NCBI GenBank assembly: GCA_024364735.1
Contig: JAGFNQ010005186.1
Coordinates: forward strand, 62,001-126,000
Reading direction: 5' to 3'
DNA: 64,000 bases
From: Boesenbergia rotunda
Lineage: Eukaryota; Streptophyta; Magnoliopsida; Zingiberales; Zingiberaceae
Shown here: positions 21,692 through 33,086 of the stretch, in pieces
Numbering within the stretch: the stretch's first letter is position 1
Layout of the letters: every line of letters starts with the position of its first letter
Program-made: the position numbers and the translations under genes
Notes under the pieces: generated by a model
Seen by the model: the letters and a program-made list of their open reading frames with translations, nothing else
The model's database searches: none
Told to the model about the DNA's origin: nothing

Positions 21692-24052
21692 CGTTGAACA
21701 AATAAAAGAAGCTCTTTCGCATATACAGACTCCTCCACTACCACGATGGAGGTTGTTTCTTGATAGACTCCGACCGCCAGAAATAAAGGGAGTTTGATCT
21801 TTCTTGCCTTCTTTATTGCATGTTTTCACTTTTTAAATGAGTTCTTGCTAATAAATACGTGGGTAGAGTAACATGAATAAACGTCATTGTAAATACCATG
21901 TTTTTGCATGATTAGGAATAAATGTATCCCTTAGGTTATCTCTATAGCATTTTAGAATCTTTTGGAAAATAAATTAAATTTGGTTGTCGAGACTTAGGAT
22001 TTGAGTTCATGGATGAATTCTTGGTTGCTTGAGTACTATTTTTCCTTAGACTCTTGATTGAGGATTTGAGATGAATCATTTGCACCTAGTGAGAATTAGC
22101 CTTATATTTGTGACACACATGTTATTAAACTCTAGAACTTGCTTAGGTTCTTTCAAAACCATATTTCAATGATTGGATCACATCTATAGAGGCTAATCAC
22201 TTTGTTTACCTTTCCATATCAATTTTTAGCAAAATTCATATTCATTCCATTTTTCTTTACTTATTTCCTACTCTTACTCTCACTTTTCTTTGGACTTGTT
22301 GTTTAAAATGTTTCTAATGGTATTTTGCCCGAGACGGACAAAGATTTAAGTGTGGGGGAGTGATTAGTGATTTGGAAGCATTCCATTTATCAAGGAGGCA
22401 CTTCAATTCGAAAAAAAAAAAAAATTGTGCTAAGTTGGATGGATATCAAGATCAAATGGGAAGAAGTGTTTAAGGATGGAAGAAATTAGAAATCTCAATT
22501 CCTTATTATACTTTGGAGATCTATGCAAGTGCATGGTGCGGCAATAAAAAGAAAAAAAATCTGCAATAATAAGAAGAGGGCACACACAAGCAAAAAGAAA
22601 GGATTTTTGTGCCAAAGTGAGAAAAGTGCCACTTGATTGCAAGGGAGGTCTCCTGCCACTTATAGAATTGGAAGGAAGGCTGATCTGAAGAAGGAATGGA
22701 AGCTGAATTGAAGGAATGCAAGCAATGGAGAAATCTGAAATCTGTGCCATGCCAAAAAGAAAGAAAAAAATGCTGTGATTATTTCGAAATTCCAGCTATA
22801 CTTGGCTGAAAAATCTGGATTGCAGCTGTACCTTGCTAGGAAGATCAAGTAACATGTTGCTACAATCTGAATTGAAGCTGCAAAGTCTGAAAAATCCATG
22901 AAAAGCTGCTGAAAATTTCTGCATTCGAAAAAATCAGTGAGGGAAGCTAGTAAAGTAGTTTTGTATCAACTTCCATTTGAATCCATGCTTCCGTAATCAG
23001 CAGTGCCTTGCCGAATCTTAACAGAGCTTGCAGAATGGTTTTTGATTGAACTAAACTATTTGGGAGCTGAGAACATTACTGAATCTGAAAGAAAAAAAAT
23101 CAGTGAAGGTGCTGAAATTTGATTTACTACTCAGCCATTGTCAAGTGGAACAATTCAATTCAGCTAGTTGATGCTAAATGCTTTCAAGAAATCAGATGTT
23201 TGCAAGGATGAAGAATCAGTGATGCCGTGGATGCTGGACCTTAACAGAAGGAAGAAAAAAAAAAAAAGGAAGAAAACAGTTTGAAAAGGAAGAAAAACAA
23301 GGAAAAAGAACAAAGAAGCAAGTTGGTATCCAATTGAAGTTTCGGCACCATGAATTAGTGAAGATAATCTCATCCAAATTCAAGATCTACTCAAATACAT
23401 TCTGATTTCAGTAGAGAAAAGAAAGAAAGAGGAAAAAAATCAGAAAAGAAAACAAAGAGCAAAGTTGGCACGGAATTGGGAAACTTGGCTCATTAGACCA
23501 AAGAAGGGTTTTTCATTCAATTCAAGGGCAATTATTCAAGATTAACTCCACCACATTTGTGATATCACTAGAGGACTGTAAAGATGGGGCAAAGCACATT
23601 GGAAACAATTTTTGAGCAACCAAGTCTCCCACTTCATCAAATTTTCCATTTCCTTAGCTTTTATTCCATTTCTCACCATTTTCTACATTTTCATTTTGTT
23701 TTTGTAGATGTTGATCTTCTTCATGATTAATGGTGGAGAGTAGATAATAAGCAAGCATATGGTAGTGCAAGAAAACATGTGTGTTTGAGTGAGCTCCATT
23801 TCCATCATCAAGTTAGAACTTAAGAAGAGAGCCACAAAATTTTCCCTTGAAAGGCTAGTGATTTAAATTCATCTCAATGACTCATGATGGATGAAAAGGC
23901 TAAGTTGTTGATTTAAGGACAAGATACTAATCCATAGAGCTTAGATTTATAAGAATTGACGACCCTAGGTAATTTCTTTTCATTTGCTTCTAATTATGCT
24001 TGAGAAAATCTAGGGGATACTTATTTAGTAGTTTCGCGAGACGCTCAAGGTT
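21692..24052 (+). other. Athila1 3' non-coding region
   Basis: There is no ORF of note on either strand. It contains a second copy of the PPT-like word aagtgtgggggag at 22348-22360 and a poly-A run near 22411. It is A-rich, with frequent ctgaaatctg-type words, and aligns in outline with 57486-60250 of Athila2, including the segments gcccgagacggacaaagatt and gactcatgatggatg. A third W-x-L motif (PRWRLFLDRLRPPE) is encoded around 21741-21782 in a shifted frame, showing that the Athila1 ORF was once longer. Confidence 0.75.
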
Positions 24053-24065
24053 AAGTGTGGGGGAG
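24053..24065 (+). other. Polypurine tract of Athila1
   Basis: aagtgtgggggag immediately before the 3' LTR (one base apart), the expected plus-strand primer site. Confidence 0.85.
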
Positions 24066-24066
24066 T

Positions 24067-26036
24067 TGATAAGCACCATTTTATTGATTATTTTAATTGT
24101 TAAAATCCATGTTTGACCTATGTTTTTATTGCTTAATTGTGATTTTACCCTAGGTTTTAGGATTCCCTCTTATTTTGGACTTAATTGCAAAATTACACAA
24201 TTTTTGGATTATTTGGCCACTAATTTTCTGATATATTTTTGTAGGCAAGAAAGGATCCTGGACCTAGGGCATATTGGGTCAGATTTGAGTCGGATGTGAA
24301 CCGGATCGGATTATCAAGCTTACAAGTAATCCGGGCCGTCCGATTCAAGAGCGGCTAGATCTGAGCCATCCGGGACGATCTGAAGCAATCCGAGCTAGGG
24401 TTAGGGTTGATCAAGCCCTATAATCAAGATCTGAAGGTTTCATCCCAATCAGAGATCATCCAACCGTTGGATCAAGCAAGGAGGGCTCTAGAGCGTCCAT
24501 TCACAGATAGAGTTGATCTGGACCATCCGTTGCATATCTGGAGGATCCGAGCTACGACAAGGCAGATCCTGACCCCAGATCATCATCATAAAAGTTTGGC
24601 TCAAATCAGACCAAGATCTGCCGTTGGATTTCATCAAATCAATCACAGCCGTCCATTTTTTATTACTTAAGGAAAAATTTCCCACAGCGCACAGTGTCGC
24701 GTCCTCGCCGCAGCTCGTTTGCCTTGGTTTCATCCTCGTTTTCCTTCGTTTCTTCAGCAGTTTCTTCGTTTTGAAGGCGTGACCACCTCGATTCGAGCTC
24801 ATCCTTGAGTGACAGCAAGGAATCGGATTGAGGATTAGTTTAATTTCGGTTTTAAAAGTAGATTTCATTTCTGGCGTTAAATTCTGAAATTCTGATCAAA
24901 ATTCTGTAATTTTTCGTTTCTGAATAGTTTTTGCTTCGAATAGAGTTTTAATTCAGTGCTTTAGTTAGCTAGATTGTGTGTGTAATGAATTATGGCAATT
25001 AGATCAGTTTATTTCGTTTCAATTTATTTCTGAAATGGGTTCCCTGTTGCGTGTCGTTTCTGAAATCGCGTATCAGTCCTATAGTTCATGCACCTTGTAT
25101 CAAGTTTTGTCTAGCTTCTGAGAATCTTACCTTACTCTGGATTGGTGCACTCAACTTGAGTTCGCATATGTGTTTCTGCTCAGTTTTGAAATCTGAATTC
25201 TATGGTTACTGAAATTGCACAGCTGATTTCTGCAATTCTGCAGATTTGGCTGTAAATTCAGGTTTTTAAAGTCCTGTTTGATCAGTCTTTTAAAGTCTGA
25301 ATGTCTTCAATTATCCTTGCATATCACTGCACTCACAGCTGTGTTTTCCAAGCATAATCGATTCGTTTCAAGTCTGAATTATCAGCTAACCCTTGGCACG
25401 GAAGCATCGGTTTTGGCACAAAAATGTTCTCTGCGTGTTAATCGGTTTTGGCACTGTTTGTATCAAGACTAAACCTATTTTTAGTATATGATTGTGCTTA
25501 AAACCATCTCATTCACATTGGGTTGTCCTGAATTGAATTTTCAATATTACAACTAGGTTCAAGAAGCTAGTATTTGGTTTAGTCGAAACTGTCAAAATCT
25601 ATTTTGCTTCATTTGTTTTGCATTAGTATTGCCTTTAGTGGAACTTTCCAAGTTGAACATAAGCTGTAGTGAACTCTTGCATTTTGAATCAATTTAATTC
25701 CGAATTTTGCAACATTGCATTGGTTGATCTAATTGTCCCTTGGTTGAACTACTAAGTGCCGACTCCTTGTGTAGCTTCCTTAATTGAGTGGTTTGCTTTT
25801 CATTGTTTTTCCATTTCTATTTGAAACTCAATCTGATTTTATTTGAAACCCAAAATTCACAAACGACACCTAAATACAAGCGCGAATCAAACAACGTAAA
25901 CTAGCCCCGAGAAAAATACGACCTGTGGCCCCTATATTACATTTTCAGATTTTGATTGTAAAAAGGGTTTCCAGTTATTCATTTATAAATTCTAAATTTG
26001 AGGCCCACATTCGTGACACCTAGTTTGGGTCCATCA
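24067..26036 (+). repeat. 3' LTR of Athila1
   Basis: 1970 bp, same length as the 5' LTR. Differences noted by eye: t/c in aatttt(t/c)tgat, t/g in gggtca(t/g)attt, c/t in gcgtg(c/t)cgttt, and c/t in gttgaac(c/t)act. Confidence 0.93.
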
Positions 26037-26041
26037 TGCCT

Positions 26042-26461
26042 TTACGCGCACAGCTGGCGACCAAGGAGCAGGAGATCGGCTCGCTGACGAGTTAGCTAAG
26101 CGCTCAGGCCGAGGAGCTGAATCAGCTGTGCGAGCGGCAGGCGACCTAGGAGGCAACTCAGGTAGAGCCGAATCGGCTGTGCGAGCAGCAGGCGACCTGG
26201 GATGTGGCTCAGGCAGAGCTGGAGGAGATGCGAGCATATAAGTCGGAAGAAGCGACTCGATGGGACACTCGGCGGGTGGAATATGTCAACTCAACAGAGT
26301 TCACACAACAAGTGTCCGAGCGTCTCCGAGCCATGCTGAGGCACCAGCAATCCAACATCCTTGATCAGCTCAAGCAGGGTGGGCACATTCCTTCTTCCTC
26401 AGTCAAGATGTCGAACATGTCTGTGGGCATGTCTGAGGAGGTCTATCGACCCTTCAAATGA
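26042..26461 (+). pseudogene. Antisense gene A, part 4: C-terminal coiled coil
   Basis: Continues the frame of 13034-14082 after the solo LTR and Athila1 are set aside. It has heptad-like sequence with LRAQLATKEQEIGSL, two near-repeats of about 30 codons (each with LCE, QAT and a Gln-rich helix), then FTQQVSERLRAMLRHQQSN, and ends MSEEVYRPFK before TGA at 26459-26461. Two in-frame TAG codons (after SLTS and after ERQAT) mark decay. Function is unknown; a structural oligomerising role is only a guess from the coiled coil. Confidence 0.65.
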
Positions 26462-27503
26462 GAGTCAGGACTTTGCCTTTCCTTTCTTTCTTGTTTGTCG
26501 TCTTGTAAAGGCTTGCCTCAGTTTTGTACCGAATCATAATATTTCTTTCTATGCGTCTTCTTCTGACTCTGCCAAGCATTACCGACTCAGGTGATTGTTA
26601 AAGAAATTGAGTCGAGTGCGAGGATAATCGGCCTATCCGGCTTCACGAGTGCTTATTGGCGGCATTGGAGCGCAAAAGTCTCTAATTGTCGACCACTCGG
26701 GTGAGAGCGAGGTCGAGCGACTTAGCCTTATGAGTCGACGGATGAGATACTAGAGCGTGACAATTCCCGAGTGTTGGCCGCTCGGGCCCCTGTCTCTTGA
26801 TGCCCCGCGCTAAGACGAGGGTCGGGCTACTCGATCGGTCCGCACTTAAGGAACGCGGGCTGCCAGCGTCTCGCCGATGGGTTCGTGGGAGCATTCCCAC
26901 ATACGACTCGCGTGGGCGACGGTCTAGGATGCTTCGGCTGATCAGACGCGGGGGGCGTGGGTCGCCACGCGCCCGATTGGGAGCTGAGCCGAGGGATTCG
27001 TGGGAGCATGCCCACTTACTATTCATTAGGGGTCAGAGTTGGGCAACCCCTGTCCGCCCTGCGACCTGGTTGGCAGGTCAAATGTCCTTTCGACTGTCCC
27101 ATCTGTCCTATCTGTGATACGAGCCACTTCATATCCTTCCCATGATGCCTGCATTAATTGGCAGGGACGCGTGTCCTCCGATGAGCGGGTTCTCAGACAT
27201 CGAAGTGTCAGTTCGCCGGTTATCAGTGCCTTGGGCGGTGAAACGTCGTCCGTCGGGAATGTGCGCGTCCCATCAATCTTCGAGATTTCCCGTGGATTAT
27301 ATCGGAGGGCCCTGATTCGATCCTACTTTTCCTCGCAGCTCCCCTTGAACGGCTAGGATTGACCGCTGCCCCCTATATATAGGTGGCGGTTGCGGCTCTC
27401 CTTATCGCCTTCCAGTGCCCCTTCGCTACCGCTATCGAGAGCTCCAGCGCCCTCTGGTTTCCGGTCAACTTCCCCTGCAAGCCCGCATCTTCTTTGAGAC
27501 AAG
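26462..27503 (+). promoter_or_regulatory. Spacer between antisense genes A and B, with TATA box of gene B
   Basis: After the gene A stop, a T-rich 3' end with the word aatcataatat (about 26531) could hold the poly(A) signal. Two diverged copies of the backbone repeat follow near 26880-27020 (gcgtgggtcgccacgcgccc and neighbours). From about 27050 the stretch is unique, with a clear TATA box (tatatata, 27374-27381) 120 bases before the ATG of gene B. No other feature is seen. Confidence 0.5.
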
Positions 27504-28763
27504 ATGTTGGTTGTGGCCTGGAAGGAAGGATTCCTTCTGGATGATTCCGAACACGCCGCTCAAGCCTGCGAATCTTCATCTACCCCAGTGTCTGCTTCTC
27601 CGGCGGCAGCTTCCACCGATGTGCCTTCTTCAAGTAAGGAGAAAGCACCGGAGGGGGAAGTGCCAGATTCTGATCTTGAGGTCCTAGATGTGGACACCTG
27701 TTTGCTGGAGACCAGGCGCCGAAGAGATCGACCGGCCAACAGTTCGCCCCCATTTGGGACCACCAACATCCCTCCGTCTGGGAAGAGGACCCGAGTCACG
27801 CTCCCTTCGGTGACCTCTTTGCCGGCGACTCCTGTTCCACCTGTGTCTGCGCCTATTACTCCAGCAACCTCTATTCAGGGGGCCACTCTGTCGTTGTCCC
27901 CTTCGACCCAAGCTGGTTCTTTGGGCGTACGGGTTGATAGGACTCCCCCTTCTCTTCTTGAGGGAGTGACAGACCCCCGTCCCTTGCATCTAGTTCTGCC
28001 ATGACACGACCTATGAGACTCCTGTTACTGCGTCACACGAGTTGGCTCGAGTAGTCCACTTGTACGACCCACTGAGCAACCAGTTGCACCAAGTCCTTCG
28101 GGAGTCTGACTACCGAGACCCAATCGACAGGTCTAACGCCCTTGTATGGGTACATAGTCAAGCATGTTTTATTGATGGTTGGTGCTTATTTTTTCTGCTC
28201 ATTTTTTCCTAGGCTTACGCTTGGTTTTCCTTCGTTCTACAGTTCTTCGGCTCGGTATATGATACGACCGTCTATCTTATAAGTCAGGCCCGGGCCCTGC
28301 GACAGGCAGAATCCCGAGCGGAGAGACTGGAGGCTCAGCTTCGCCATGCGTCGCTGAGCTCCAGTGGGGCAGACCTAAACAGTCTGCGGTCCTTGAATTT
28401 AGCCCTTAAATATCGCGTGGCCCATGCGGACGCACACCTTACGGAGCTTCTGGCGGAACTGGACTCGGCCAATGGAGCAGTTGTCCAGGCATGACGCAAA
28501 ATCGCCAACCTGGAATACACGGAACGTCGGGCCTAAGACCTTGAACACCAGGCTCTGGCGGAGCTCCAGGAGGCGTGTCGGAAGCCGCTGTGCTACGCGC
28601 CGACCTAGCGGCCAAGAAGGAGGAGCTGAGCACTCGCTCCAAGGACCTTGACCTACTCAAGAGGCAGTACGTCGCCTGAGGGTCAGAGCTGGAGACGACT
28701 CGAAAGGAGTTGGTGGAGATACGGGCTCATGCTGTGCCCCAGCGGCACGCTCGTAGGCCCTAA
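27504..28763 (+). pseudogene. Antisense gene B: Ser/Pro-rich protein with coiled coil
   Basis: ATG at 27504 opens MLVVAWKEGFLLDDSEHAAQ. The first 166 codons are Ser/Pro/Thr-rich with an acidic patch (EGEVPDSDLEVLDVD). Near 27985-28000 a one-base shift moves the coding frame. The next open stretch (HDTTYETPVTASHELARVV and onward) runs to a GT at 28150; a 63-base intron (28150-28212, ending TTTTTTCCTAG) is then removed in phase, and the frame continues AYAWFSFV into a coiled coil with ISQARALRQAESRAERLEAQL. Late stops and shifts show decay, so the end near TAA 28761 is approximate. Layout is like gene A (linker plus coiled coil) but without the transposon-protein domain. I do not recognise a function. 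Confidence 0.55.
28150..28212 (+). other. Probable intron of antisense gene B
   Basis: GTACATAGTC donor side, then a T-rich stretch and TTTTCCTAG acceptor. Length 63, phase 0; the flanking frames join (ALVW before, AYAWF after). Confidence 0.5.
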
Positions 28764-28826
28764 GCAGTCATTGGGAGGCGCTCCCTTGCTTTTTTCCTTT
28801 TAGTAGAGGCCCGGCCTTGTTTTTGT

Positions 28827-28831
28827 AATAA
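28827..28831 (+). terminator. Possible poly(A) signal of gene B
   Basis: aataa within gtaataaggc about 65 bases after the last stop of gene B, followed by a T-rich stretch. Weak motif, judged by position. Confidence 0.3.
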
Positions 28832-29242
28832 GGCTATTATGAATGCAAGTCTTTTTCCTTTGCGTACTGATGTTTGGCGCGAGTGACTCAAGTGGGAAGA
28901 CGGTCGATCAGCTCGGCCTCACGAGTGTCATGCTCGAGCTCGGGGGCTTCTACGCATTAATCACTCATGTAAGACCACTATCGGTTGAGCCGACCTCTCG
29001 AGTGACCAGCTCAAACACTTAAGCACGAGAGTTTCAATCACTAAAAGAATCTAACAGCCGGGCTTGGAGCTGAGCGCATTCAGTTGCCAACGTGGTTGGT
29101 TTAGAGCATCGCTATTGAGTTACTCCGCTCTCGGGCAATTGCGAGCCCAGTTGGGGAATCAGGCTCAGGGGGCTCCAAGGGCTCTCCTGTTCATATCTCG
29201 TACGAAGGCGAGAGATTAAATGCTCGGTCGAGTAGTACATAG
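28832..29242. other. Spacer between gene B and tandem array
   Basis: Nothing recognised. GC-rich, no open frame; words such as ctcgggcaattgcgagccc occur near 29120-29150. Confidence 0.4.
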
Positions 29243-30194
29243 GGAGCGCGTGCTGCCGCACGTCCGGCTAGGGGCCGAGCCGAGGGGTTCGTGGGAGCAT
29301 CCCCACTTAGCGCTTGCGAGAGCGAGAATCTGGCTCCTCGGTCAAGGATATCTCAGGGAGCGTGGGCCTCCACGCGTCCGGCTGAGAGCCGAGCCGAGGG
29401 TCATGGGAGCATGCCCACTTATAACTCGCGAGAGCGAGAGTCTGGCTTCTCGGTCGGGGACATTTCAAGGAGCGTGGGCCGCCACGCGTCCGACTGAGAG
29501 CCGAGCCGAGGGTCGTGGGAGCATGGCCACTTATAACTCGCGAGAGCGAGAGTCTAGCTTCTCAATCGGGGACATCTCAGGGAGCGTGGGCCGCCACGCG
29601 TTCGATTGTGAGCCGAGCAGAGGGTCGTGGGAGCATGCCTCTGTTGGGGACATCTCAAGGAGTGTGGGTTGGCACGCGCCCGACTGAGAGCCGAGCCGAG
29701 GGTCGTGGGAGCATGCCCACTTATAACTCGCGAGAGCGAGAGTCTGGCTTCTCGATCGGGGACATCTCAGGGAGCGTGGGTCGCCACGCGTCCGACTGAG
29801 AGCCGAGCCGAGGGTCGTCGGAGAATGCCCACTTATAACTCGCGAGAGCGAGAGTCTGGCTTCTCGGTCGGGGACATCTCAGGGAGCGTGGGCCGCCACG
29901 TATCCGGCTGAGAGCCGAGCCGAGGGCGTGGGAGCATGCCCACTTATAACTCGTGAGAGAGAGAGTCTGGCTTCTCGGTCGCAGACATGTCAGGGAGCGT
30001 GGGTCGCCACGCGTCCAGCTGAGAGCCGAGCCGAGGGTCGTGGGAGCATGCCTACTTATAATTCGCCAGAGCGAGAGTCTGGCTTCTCGGTTTGGGGGTA
30101 TCTCAAGGAGCGTGGGTAGCCCCGCGTCCGGCTGAGAGTCGAGCCGAGGGTCGTGGGAACATGCCCACTTATAACTCGCGAGAGCAAGAGTCTG
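29243..30194. repeat. 112 bp tandem array, segment 1 of 3
   Basis: About 8.5 units; start words (ggagcg or a variant) lie at 29243, 29357, 29469, 29581, 29659, 29771, 29883, 29993 and 30107. The period is 110-114 bases, with one shortened unit of 78. Each unit holds three short inverted repeats: gcgtgg-gccg-ccacgc, gtggg-agcatg-cccac, and an imperfect actcgc-gaga-gcgag. The array is cut at 30194 by a solo LTR (duplication gtctg) and resumes in register at 35961. Open frames through it are by-products of the repeat and not genes. Confidence 0.9.
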
Positions 30195-33086
30195 TGTAAC
30201 ACCCGTCTTTTTCCAGACCTTACGGTTTGGTGAGAGACAGCGTTACGCTAACATACATCTAGGTATATGAACATCGTAATGCTGCGGAATAATTTAAAAC
30301 TTTTATACCTACATGCCTAACACTTGAATCATATATACATGCCTTAACTATCATTCCTAAACATGGTGACATGGTAACTTAGCATATTAACATCATACGT
30401 AGCATCATGATATAAAATCACATAAGTCATCCATAAGCAACATAAGTAGCAAGTGTATCCAACTATTATAAGTATAGCATGAGACTTAAGAGGACAATGC
30501 AAAATATAGAACAGGTGACAAAGTATAAATATTAAAACTTTTCTTTTTCTTCTGCCATGTCACTGCCACACACACACTCTTGCCCCTCCTGCTGCTTCCC
30601 TTAATATCCTCTTGCTTGATCTGCGGTATAAGAAGTAAAACTATAAGCACATAAGCTTAGTAAGACTCTTTTCTACTCACTAAAACCATTCATCGCATAC
30701 ATAAAACTTATAACATGCTTAACATATAGAAGTTCTTGGTACAAAACATAGGCATATATAATACTTAACATAGCATGGTCCTTGGCTTAAACATAAACAT
30801 AACATGGTATGGTTCTTGACATACACATAAACATAACATGGCATGGTTCCGGACATAAGCATAAACATAACATGGCATGGTTCTTGACATAAACATAAAC
30901 ATAACATGGCATGGTTCTTTAACATAAAACATAAGCATATTCTTAACATAAAACATAAGCATATTCTTAACATAAACATAAGCATATGAACATTTAACAT
31001 GACATGATTTTTAACATAAAACATAAGCATATTCTTAACATAAACATAAGCATATGAACATTTAACATGACATGATTTTTAACATAAAACATAAGCATAT
31101 TCTTAACATAAACATAAACATATGAACATTTAACATGGCATGATCTTTAACATAAAACATAAGCATATTCTTAATATAAAACATAAGCATATAAACATTT
31201 AACATGGCAGGATGCATAACATGAATGGATGCATGAGTCAAATGCATATACATAAGGATGCTTATTTGAAAACCATAATTATAAATACTTAAACATAATC
31301 ATAACATCATTGGGGTCCCCGGCTTGTACAACATACATACATCATGTGCACGCATCCCTAAGTAAATACGAGGTAGCTATTCTCGACCTACTAGGGTAGA
31401 AACAGCTACGGTAGTTTTAAAAACCGAGGCGTTCTTAAGGTGCCCATCCCTGTTGGACAGCTACGGTAGTCCCAGAACCGTGGACAGCTACGGTAGTCCA
31501 GAACCGAGGCGTTCTTAAGGTGCCCATCTCTTGGACCCTTACTTCGGTCCGGTACAAGCCCATTCATAAAGTAAAATAACTTTGCATGCTTCATCATTCA
31601 TAGACATACATAACATATCTTAAGACATAAACATAATCTTGTTACATAAAGCATACTTGGCATTTCCTCATTCATACTTGATACATAACATCATTATGCC
31701 TTGAATGCATAAACATTATCTTCATTCATCATCTTCATTCATAAAACATGACATACATACATAATTATGCCTCTAGGCATAAACATCATCTTGGTTCATA
31801 ACGCTTGCATGGTCATGGTACATAAGGTAAACATGCATTTCATACATGATACATATCATCTAGCATATATAATCATAGTATCCATCATAGAGCATGCATG
31901 GGTAAGATTCATATGAACATGATACATACTACTTAGGTTCATGGCATTCATCATAGAACATGCATAGACCTTCATAACCATATATCTATTATAGGCATTT
32001 AACATCCTACATGCATTATTCTATATAACATGAAGCCTACATCAATTACATATGTTCATGGTATATGGTCTAAAACATTCATGAATAAACATAGCACATA
32101 ACCTAAACATACAAAGTCATGATACATAACACATAAAGCTAGGGTTTAAGGTAACATAAAAATTCTTACAACATGCTTAAATATATACATACATCATAGT
32201 AAACTATAAACAAGTATCCTTGAGACCTTAACCTAACCCAAACCCTAGATCATAGACTTGACCGAAAGTTCAATAGGAGGAGGCTCCATTATTCAATCAA
32301 CATGAAAGGTTCCATAAGTAAAAGAAAGCCCATACATTACATACAATGCCATAGAGAGCCATTAGACCCCATGATTAGGGCTAACCCTAGGTTTTTAGCC
32401 CCACTAATTGACCTTGGCTGAAACCCTATAGGGTCCCAAGTACATAGAAAAATTCATACAATTCCCAATTTACATCTAACACCTTACATACAACCCCATA
32501 GGAACCATTAGAACCTTTGCTTGAAGTTAGCCCTAACCCCTTGCCCCATAACCTAACTTGGCCGAAACTTACAAGGGTCATAAGGCATGTAAAAGTTCAC
32601 ATAAATCACCATTAACATTCCTTGCATCATGTGAAACATAAGAAATATTATTAGAGGGTTAGATCTAATCCCAACCCTAAGAATAGGGAGGTGGCCGAAA
32701 ACCCTAGAGGGTCTTAGGGTGCTACAAAATTTCCCAAAATCATAATTTTTACTTTACTTATCATAAGAAAACATTAGGAAACATAAGTGGGGTATTTAAC
32801 ATCATCTTAGACCCAAAAACATTCCTTGGCCGAAAGTTTAAGATACCCTAATCCATAGTTTTCTCAATACAAATCCTAAACAATCATCTTAAATCATGAT
32901 AAACCCATAAACTATTATACCACAGGTGAGGGAGTCTTACCTTGGTTTATCTTGATTATAACCTTGAATAGAGAAGCAAAAGAAAACCTCCTTGACCTTA
33001 GACCACCCCTAGCCCTTGTAACCTTGTAGGAAGCCCTTAGATCTTGAAGAAGAAGCCTTCTTGTGAAGCTTTTCCAAAGGAGAAAC

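Larger units (their letters stand above)
15965..26036 (+). mobile_element. Athila1: complete pol-less Athila-type retrotransposon, 10072 bp
   Basis: Two LTRs of equal length (1970 bp), a tRNA-Asp PBS, one long gag-protease ORF, about 2.4 kb of non-coding 3' sequence and a polypurine tract. It is flanked by agcct (15960-15964) and tgcct (26037-26041), a 5 bp duplication with one change. Removal restores the gene A coiled-coil frame (VEP before, LRAQLATKEQE after). By eye I found four differences between the LTRs, about 99.8 percent identity, so insertion is recent: on the order of 0.1 million years if the rate often used for grasses applies (inference). There is no RT, RNase H or integrase, so it must move with enzymes supplied in trans. 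Confidence 0.92.

Noticed and set aside
29220..30119. Several overlapping open frames of 60-155 codons in the tandem array, and again at 44595-45641
   Set aside because: They are products of a repeat unit with few stop codons; they shift frame from unit to unit and have no start or domain logic.
30195..31300. Clusters of Met/Leu/Cys-rich small open frames around the acataaacat words
   Set aside because: Low-complexity shadows of an LTR stretch; the same happens in the other copy at 1900-2850.
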